A stretch of 64,000 nt of DNA from Dromaius novaehollandiae (taxonomy: Eukaryota; Chordata; Aves; Casuariiformes; Dromaiidae): assembly GCF_036370855.1 (NCBI RefSeq), contig NC_088112.1:13074469-13138468 (forward strand), given 5' to 3'. A model generated the notes under the pieces. The model did no database searches and was not told where the DNA came from. It saw nothing but the letters and a program-made list of their open reading frames with translations. Both the position numbers and the translations under genes were made by a program. Shown here in pieces: positions 58,201 through 64,000 of the stretch (within the stretch, counting starts at the first letter, position 1; every line of letters starts with the position of its first letter).

Positions 58201-60378
58201 CACGCAATTTGCTAAGCTGTGTCTTGCCTACCGAGCAGCCCTGGCTATATTTTCTGCTCTTATTGTAACAATTTCACGGGTATATATTCAACAACTTCCT
58301 CTCGAATTGTACAGGTGTTAATATGATTAGCATATGGCATTTTAGCTAGAATGTTAACAGGATTTTCATTTCATAATTAGTGACTTCAGAAATGTTACTT
58401 TATATAAACATCCATTATCTTTGAACAAGAAATAATATGGGAGGATTCAGATGCTGTTGATTCCCAGTTCCTTCTATAGTATTCTGACTGACTGTGCAGA
58501 CTTAAACACATTACATTTGTTTTCTCCTGGATTCTGTGGACTTTCTTCTACTCCTCTTCTGAAAAAAAGTAATAACTAACTTGAAAGAAGCTTTCTTTTA
58601 ATATTCCCATTTGGCACTTGTAAATAGATTCTCTGTTGGGAGAGGTAAATTACACCTGGTAATTTAGAGGTGAAAAAGCTGTATAAATGGCACTCATTTC
58701 CAGTATTTACCTATCATTTGTGCTAGAGGTTCAGTTTGCTTATATTTTTTTTTTTCCTGTAAGGGTACTTTTCTTTTTCTGTCAGGGAACTTTGGCTGGA
58801 GATAAAAATGAAATTTTATTTTCTGAATTCAACATCAACTACAACAATGAGCCTTTGATGTATAGAAAAGGAACCGTCCTAATATGGCAGAAGGTAAAAA
58901 CTGTATTAGTACTGGCTTCATGCTCATGTTTTAAACAGCTCACTGTGGCAGACAAGCTGAAGTAAAGCTCTGTGAAGATAATCTAGAAAAAGCTTTTAAA
59001 ACTAATAACATTTTCCATATAATGATGTGTAAGGTTACTAATTATTTTAGAGGTGTTTTTGAGGTATCTATCCATGAGGATAGTAATAAAAACTAGTCTC
59101 CAAAGTCTGGCTTATACATAAATTAATGACCATTGATATATACACATTGTCATCTGTTGTTATATATGTTTTACATAGAATTTTGTGAGACTGATGTATC
59201 TACTAGATAACTCTTCTTTGTGTAATGAATAATATTCAGCTGGTTTCTTATTGCTACTAGCTTTGGAAATTGAAGAAGCATATTCTGCTTCCTGAAAAAT
59301 TACATTTTAATGACTGTTATGAAAGTTTGATACAGTAATCATTAGGGCCTGTGCCAGACCCTTCACAGGACTGGATCCAAAGTGGTCGCATGGCAAAGGA
59401 ATTATAAACTTTCATTCAAGAAGATAGCTCAGCCCATAGGACCTTTAGTCCTCTTTTCTTCATATGTAGAGGAGCATAGTAAGGAGTGCAGCTGTTAATG
59501 AGGAATTTCTTTTAATAATAACTTAGGAATTCTCATCATTCTAGGATTATATCACTGATGCAGAATTAGTGTAAGAAATTCCTGGCCTGTGTTTTGTATG
59601 AGATCAGACCCCATAAAGTCATAAATGTTTCTGGCCTTAGTATCCTTCCATATTTAGAAATTTTAATTAGAAATATGCACCTTGCTTGTGATCAGGACCC
59701 AATTAGTCTATGCTGAGAGTTTGCTATAATTTATTCAGCCTTATGACTTCTATATATAGAAAACAATGATAATCTTTCCTTTTTTTTATTTTGGCTAGTG
59801 ATTTCTCTTACTTCACTTGAACTAATTAGAACAGGTAGAAGCTCCAACCTGGAAATATATTCCACTTGTTTCTTGTACATACTTTTTCTTGGTAATTAAT
59901 TGTAGGCCATTTGCAAGGTTTCCCATATGCTTTAAATAGATCCAGTCTAAATATTGTATTTTATTCAAGAATACTTGTAATCAGTTGCATGAATTTGCAG
60001 GTGATTTCTTCAGACCATGTCCCGATGACATGTGGTTTGAACTAGTCATGCCAGTCCACTGAATATAAAGCAGATTCTCTTTCAAAAGATTCAGTGTTCA
60101 AATTATGTAGTACATCTAGGGATGATAGTTACTTTTGTTACAACTTTTTGTCTTGTTCATTTATGGAAGCCAACTGAAGTCTTATCTGTCTACTAATGTG
60201 TCAACTGTATTTTCAGGTTAATGAAGTTATAACAAAGAAAATAAAACTGCCAAAGGAAACAGAAGAAAAGGAAGTTGAAGTGACCCGAAGTAGGACTCAG
60301 GTTGTTCCTCTGCACTGTGACATTATAGGGGACCAGTTCTGGGAGGAATATCCTGAGATTCTGGCTGAGGACAGTTGA
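55111..60378 (+). CDS. THG1L: THG1L, tRNA-His guanylyltransferase; 6 exons, complete
   Basis: Adds the essential G-1 nucleotide to the 5' end of tRNA-His, in reverse (3'-5') direction, so that histidyl-tRNA synthetase recognises it (family knowledge). Six exons join in frame to 298 codons (297 aa; human 298). Seen: an N-terminal Arg/Ala/Cys-rich stretch before a second Met at codon 29 ([13 protein letters not shown]); [10 protein letters not shown] with a metal-binding Asp; [12 protein letters not shown] with the catalytic Asp-Glu pair; [49 protein letters not shown]; and the C-terminus [20 protein letters not shown]. All key residues are present. The first 28 residues may target mitochondria, with Met29 giving a cytosolic form. 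It shares a promoter with SOX30. Confidence 0.96.
55347..55360 (+). promoter_or_regulatory. X-box (RFX) near-consensus site
   Basis: GTTGCCATGGCGAC is one base from the palindromic RFX consensus GTTNCCATGGNAAC. It sits 49 bases into THG1L intron 1, with a CCAAT box at 55318-55322 just upstream. RFX factors, with NF-Y, drive ciliary and spermatogenic genes; SOX30 is a plausible target. Confidence 0.6.
55516..55740. repeat. Minisatellite in THG1L intron 1 (about 90-bp unit, 2.5 copies)
   Basis: A block containing tgctgggccccagggtgcgg, gtgcagag, ggttagc and ggggtgtggaggtagtgca recurs with few changes at about 55516, 55604 and 55694 (third copy partial). GC-rich, with diverged units. Confidence 0.8.
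55741..56553 (+). other. Rest of THG1L intron 1
   Basis: Ordinary AT-richer intron sequence after the minisatellite. A 146-codon open frame at 56027-56467 on the minus strand is low in complexity, without homology, and was not called. Confidence 0.7.
56554..56730 (+). CDS. THG1L: THG1L coding exon 2
   Basis: Acceptor ttgctttgaag, donor gtaacg. It encodes [20 protein letters not shown] and [16 protein letters not shown], including the second metal-ligand Asp of the palm fold. Confidence 0.95.
56731..57186 (+). other. THG1L intron 2
   Basis: AT-rich intron; nothing recognised. Confidence 0.8.
57187..57356 (+). CDS. THG1L: THG1L coding exon 3
   Basis: Acceptor gtgtttgcaag, donor gtaagc. It encodes [38 protein letters not shown] and [11 protein letters not shown]. 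Confidence 0.95.
57357..58067 (+). other. THG1L intron 3
   Basis: AT-rich intron; nothing recognised. Confidence 0.8.
58068..58156 (+). CDS. THG1L: THG1L coding exon 4
   Basis: Acceptor tttttttgtag, donor gtaaga. It encodes [20 protein letters not shown] followed by [18 protein letters not shown] is a Thg1 family signature. Confidence 0.96.
58157..58785 (+). other. THG1L intron 4
   Basis: AT-rich intron ending in a long T-rich polypyrimidine tract ahead of exon 5; nothing else recognised. Confidence 0.8.
58786..58893 (+). CDS. THG1L: THG1L coding exon 5
   Basis: 36 codons after the acceptor ctttttctgtcag, with donor gtaaaa. It encodes [20 protein letters not shown] and [16 protein letters not shown]. 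Confidence 0.96.
58894..60216 (+). other. THG1L intron 5
   Basis: About 1.3 kb, AT-rich; nothing recognised. Confidence 0.8.
60217..60378 (+). CDS. THG1L: THG1L coding exon 6 and stop
   Basis: Acceptor tgtattttcag. 53 codons plus TGA at 60376-60378; encodes [20 protein letters not shown] and [20 protein letters not shown]. Confidence 0.96.
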   Translation, partial: VNEVITKKIKLPKETEEKEVEVTRSRTQVVPLHCDIIGDQFWEEYPEILAEDS

Positions 60379-60833
60379 TTTCTCCAGCAGATGTAACTGG
60401 CAGTTTACATTTTGCTCTGCTAGGGTTGTTGCAAAGTGAGGAGTCTGGATTGTGGCTAGCAGAGTTTAAGGTGTAACCCTCTTCAACGACTACATTGTTT
60501 TTAGCACTGTTGTTGCCTGAGAAACAGACACTGGTTTGTTGTCTGACATACAAAGATATATCCATATGAAAAAGGTAAAATCATATTATATTTTGAATAT
60601 TAAGAACTCACTATAAATTAAAAGACTGCTCCTTATAAATGCATATTTGCAAAAAGACTGTAAAAAATTTTATGCATTTCTATAGTATTCTTTAAGTCGC
60701 AGGATACTTTATTGAACTACCGAATTATATAAAAGGTTTTGTATTTGAACAGTTAACAGCAGAGGGAAAAATAATTCTTTTGATTTTTGTTTCAGTTATG
60801 AGACGGACCAGAATACTGCAGTTGGCAATTGGT

Positions 60834-60839
60834 AATAAA
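60834..60839 (+). terminator. THG1L: THG1L candidate polyadenylation signal
   Basis: AATAAA 456 bases past the stop codon, followed within 30 bases by a GT/T-rich stretch (ggctagtgtttttag). Later AATAAA copies at 61507-61512 and 61881-61886 could give longer 3' UTRs. Confidence 0.5.
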
Positions 60840-63280
60840 TTTCAAGGCTAGTGTTTTTAGTCAAGTTAGTGACAAAATATTCAACTACCTGATGTCTCTG
60901 GCCCTTACAAAAAGGAAATGGAGTAGCCTGTCAGTTTTCTGCAACTGGTTTTAAAAGCTTTTGTCAACTGTACAGGATTTTTATACTTTTTTAAGATTTA
61001 AAAAGAATAATGATTTCTTCCCTGCTGTGTTTATTATTTGGACTTTCTCACTGTGGTGACTTTTACTGGTAATTAGTGAAGGTTTCAAATAGTTAAGCTA
61101 ATAGTAAGGATACTGTACAGACTTGAATTCTGTCAGGACATAGGTAAACATTGTGCTGTCATTTTTCCGTGGCCTGGGAAACCATCTGCCTCATGCTGTG
61201 CAGTAGACTGAAAAGTAGCAACACAAGGGAACGTTCCTGGTGCTTGCAGAGAGGATGCTAGCAGGAATTTGTGGTGGTGGTCTCTGTTATAGTTGCTACA
61301 GATATAGCAGTCATGACTACCTGATAGTTAAAGAGAGAGCAAAGTATGGTGGGCATGTGTATGCCTGGTCTATGTGCAGTTTTGTTCTGGTTTAAGTGTC
61401 AATTGAAGCCTCTTTGTCAAAACAGTTGAACCATACAATCTCTCAGAGCGGAAATATCTCCACTAATATAAAGGGGCTTGTCCTCCTGTAATTGGAATTT
61501 TAGGGAAATAAACTATTTCAATATAAATACCTATCCTTATAGAAAAGCAGCTCTAATGATACTATATTATTACTGTTTTAACCAAATTGGTTTCAAAAAG
61601 AAAGAGACTAGCCATAAAAATAGAGAGGATCAAGTGTGACTAAAGAAGGTTAGCACAGAGTTAGTCTCTCATTCATTGATGCAGCAGCTTCTTCTCTGCT
61701 TTCATACTTTTCTTCTCACAGGAAGAACCTAAACATTTAAGGCAATGTGATTTTTTTTTTTCCTTCTAATTCTTTTTTACTCGGATCTAATTTGAAAAAC
61801 TGTACTAAATGGGTACTGATGTAAAATACTACTTGGCAATTTATTCCTTTTTCTGAGAATGAACAATCAGTCTGTGCATAAATAAAAGCACGGTAATCCC
61901 CCTCCACTACCATGTCCTAATACTGAGCAGTTAAGTACATGCAATAAGAGAACGTATATTATTTTTAGTATGTAGAAAGGGCTGTCTTGTCCTCAGGGGG
62001 AGGATATGAAGGATTGTGAGGTGATGATTCTGAATGAATCATTATACTGCAGTCATTTAGCAGTAAGAACTTCCTGATACTACTCTGCATGGGTTTTCCT
62101 TGTCCTGTAAGACAAACGTACTTTACTTGACTTTGATATGCTATGGTGCCTGACTTCAGACATTGTGTATAGAGCATTACAAATAGAACAGAGTCTTCAT
62201 TCCAGAGCTGGTAATATTTGGATTTTGCAATCTGAGGAAAGACGAGAAACAATTTTTGGCAAATATGATTCTGCTTCTGCTTGAAAAGTATTACGTAGGA
62301 TTTTTTAATCATACATTATGACTACCTGATACATATATACTATATGCCTATTTATGTGTATCATGTGTATATATATTTAAAAAAGGAAGTCTGTATTAAG
62401 TCTTACATCCTTGGAGCGTTTTCCATTCAACTCATCCTCACCACAATATGTAGTAAGTGAACATGTCTCTTAACACGTGGATGGAGACTTTGGAACCTGG
62501 ATATGGATTATGTTTTCAGATATGGCCTTTAATTTTATTAATCTAAATACCAGAAAAAGCAACTCCATGTGAACTTAATGGACTTTAAGTGCGCACTATC
62601 ATCATGCACAGGGTCATAAAAGTAAGTTAGTGGCTGAATGGGGTCCCCCCCCACCACCAAGGTTCAAGATGTGGTCTGGCACTAGAGTGGCACACGCAGC
62701 TAAACTTGTGCCCCAGCCATGTGCTTACACTGACATTTCTATAGCTGGAAAAGTCCCATTCTGGGACCCAGTGAAGAAACAGACATGTCCTGTGAAGGTG
62801 GTCAGAGAACTCTCACTGGCGTTATACTGCCATAAAAGGGAACATTAGACTTACGGGAACGCATTTTGAAAGCTTAATGGTAGGTGGCAGAATCTATTAA
62901 CAGGAACAACAAGACAGTCTGCAGGGTTAACAACACAGTGTTGCTTTTCTTTTGAGAAATATTTCTGCACTCTATATTATTTTAGGGAAGAAAATGAAAA
63001 GTATATTGCAGAAGCTTTTGCCCAGCTTCCATTTAGTCTACCCCACTCTCCGGGGGGGCCAAGGGTGTTTTGAACAATATCCCTGCTCAGAAGTGGGAGT
63101 GCCCTCTGAAACAGCGAGAAGGCCCCTGCGCCAGGGCCGGCGGTGTACAGGCTTGGAGGGGAGAAGGCGGCCCCTGAACAGAGGCCTTGATTTAAAGTTG
63201 CACCAGGAAGTTTATCGGAGATGCGGCAGTGGAAGAAACCCCAGTAATACCCGAGCGTCCTGACGCCCAGGTGAGAGACA
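60840..63280. other. THG1L-LSM11 spacer
   Basis: AT-rich, with possible alternative THG1L 3' UTR at its start. TA-rich text lies at about 62330-62375 and a C-run at 62645-62652. The 115-codon open frame at 61965-62312 (minus) has no recognised homology. Confidence 0.65.
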
Positions 63281-63456
63281 GCGGCCGCCCCCGCGACAGC
63301 AGGCGGTGCTGCGGGTCTCCCCTCCCCGCGCGGAGCAGCCCGGAACCTGCTTGGCTCGCAGGCCGGGCGGGCGGCGCAGCAGCGGTCCCTGGCGGCGGCC
63401 GCCGGGGCGCGCCGGGGCGGCGGGGCGCGACCGCTGCCCGCTGCCCGCTGCCGAGC

Positions 63457-63892
63457 ATGGAGGAGGACGAGGGGGCGGCCGCAGGCGGGGAGCAGCGGCG
63501 CCGCCGCGCCGCGCCCGGGCTGGGACCCGAGCGGCCCCCCAGCCCCAGCCGCCTGGATGTGAGCTCCAGCCGCTTCGACCCGCTGCTGGCGCTGTACTCC
63601 GCCAGCACGCCGCTGCCCTTCCCCGGCGCGCCCTGCTTCAACAACCTGGCCGAGTACGAGAGCTTCCAGCGGGGCCTGCTCCGCCCGCGCGGCCGCCGCG
63701 CCGCCGCCGCCCGCCGCGGCCCAGGCGCCGCGACCCGCGCCGCCCGCCGCGGCCCGCCCGCCGCCGACCCCGAGCGCATCCAGCGCCTCCGCAGCCTCAT
63801 GGTCAACGCGGGCCCCGAGCAGGGGGCGGCCGAGAGCGGCGCCGCGGCCCGGCGCAGGCGGGCGCCGCGCAACGTCCTCACCAGGATGCCCC
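63457..63892 (+). CDS. LSM11: LSM11 coding exon 1 (U7 snRNP protein), gene continues beyond the window
   Basis: LSM11 replaces an Sm protein in the U7 snRNP ring and, with FLASH, recruits the cleavage machinery for histone pre-mRNA 3' ends in the nucleus (family knowledge). The ATG at 63457 (gagcATGG) opens 145 codons plus one base before donor gtaagg. Conserved blocks seen: [49 protein letters not shown] and [10 protein letters not shown], as in the N-terminal extension of mammalian LSM11, which contacts FLASH. Between them is an Arg/Ala-rich variable stretch (about residues 74-103). The Sm1 and Sm2 motifs lie in exons outside this window. Upstream GC-rich open frames are not coding. Confidence 0.93.
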
Positions 63893-64000
63893 GTAAGGGC
63901 GCGCGGCGGGGCCGCTGGGGCGGGGCGCGGCTGGGCGGCCGCGAGGGGGGCCGGGGGGGCCTGGGGGCAGGCAGCGGCCGCGGGGGGGGGGGGCGGGAAG
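63893..64000 (+). other. Start of LSM11 intron 1
   Basis: Begins gtaagggcg and is extremely G-rich, with runs of up to 11 G, to the end of the window. Confidence 0.8.

Larger units (their letters stand above)
63280..64000. promoter_or_regulatory. CpG island over the LSM11 promoter and first exon
   Basis: Abrupt change from AT-rich to very GC- and CpG-rich sequence up to the window end, including several long G runs after exon 1. Confidence 0.85.

Noticed and set aside
63192-63881. Minus-strand open frame of 229 codons over LSM11 exon 1
   Set aside because: Antisense shadow of a GC-rich coding exon within a CpG island.

Overview
This window is vertebrate nuclear DNA, almost certainly from a bird. 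All four recognisable genes are split by GT-AG introns, promoters sit in CpG islands, and intron 21 of the first gene carries the 3' end of a CR1 LINE with its TTCTGTGATTCTGTG tail, the dominant avian retroposon. The gene set and order (ADAM19, SOX30, THG1L, LSM11) match the block on human chromosome 5q33. No operons, CRISPR arrays or bacterial features are present, and I found no convincing undescribed system. The interest lies in gene structure and promoter architecture.

Positions 1-39113 hold ADAM19 on the minus strand, a membrane metalloprotease. I placed 22 coding exons by reading the reverse complement; every junction keeps frame (879 codons in all). They cover signal peptide, prodomain with furin site, zinc protease, disintegrin, cysteine-rich and EGF-like domains, one membrane span and a proline-rich tail. 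The terminal exon with the stop codon was not identified; it should lie between 1 and 5156. The promoter is a CpG island at about 38.74-39.44 kb.

Positions 39114-45781 are intergenic with simple repeats and no recognisable gene. In human, NIPAL4 lies in this interval; it is not seen here.

Positions 45782-54506 hold SOX30 on the minus strand (5 coding exons, 676 aa), an HMG-box transcription factor of the male germ line. It shares a CpG island with THG1L on the plus strand (55111-60378, 6 exons, 297 aa), the tRNA-His guanylyltransferase. The two start codons are 604 bases apart, head to head, with CCAAT boxes and RFX-type X-box motifs in and near the shared promoter. Human C5orf52 has no visible counterpart between them.

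Positions 60379-63456 contain the THG1L 3' UTR and a spacer. The window ends in the CpG island and first coding exon (63457-63892) of LSM11, the U7 snRNP protein used in histone mRNA 3' end processing. The remaining LSM11 exons lie beyond the window.

The four genes are neighbours by ancient synteny and do not form a pathway. The one likely functional coupling is the shared SOX30/THG1L promoter. Gene names come from recognising conserved protein motifs by eye, without any database search.
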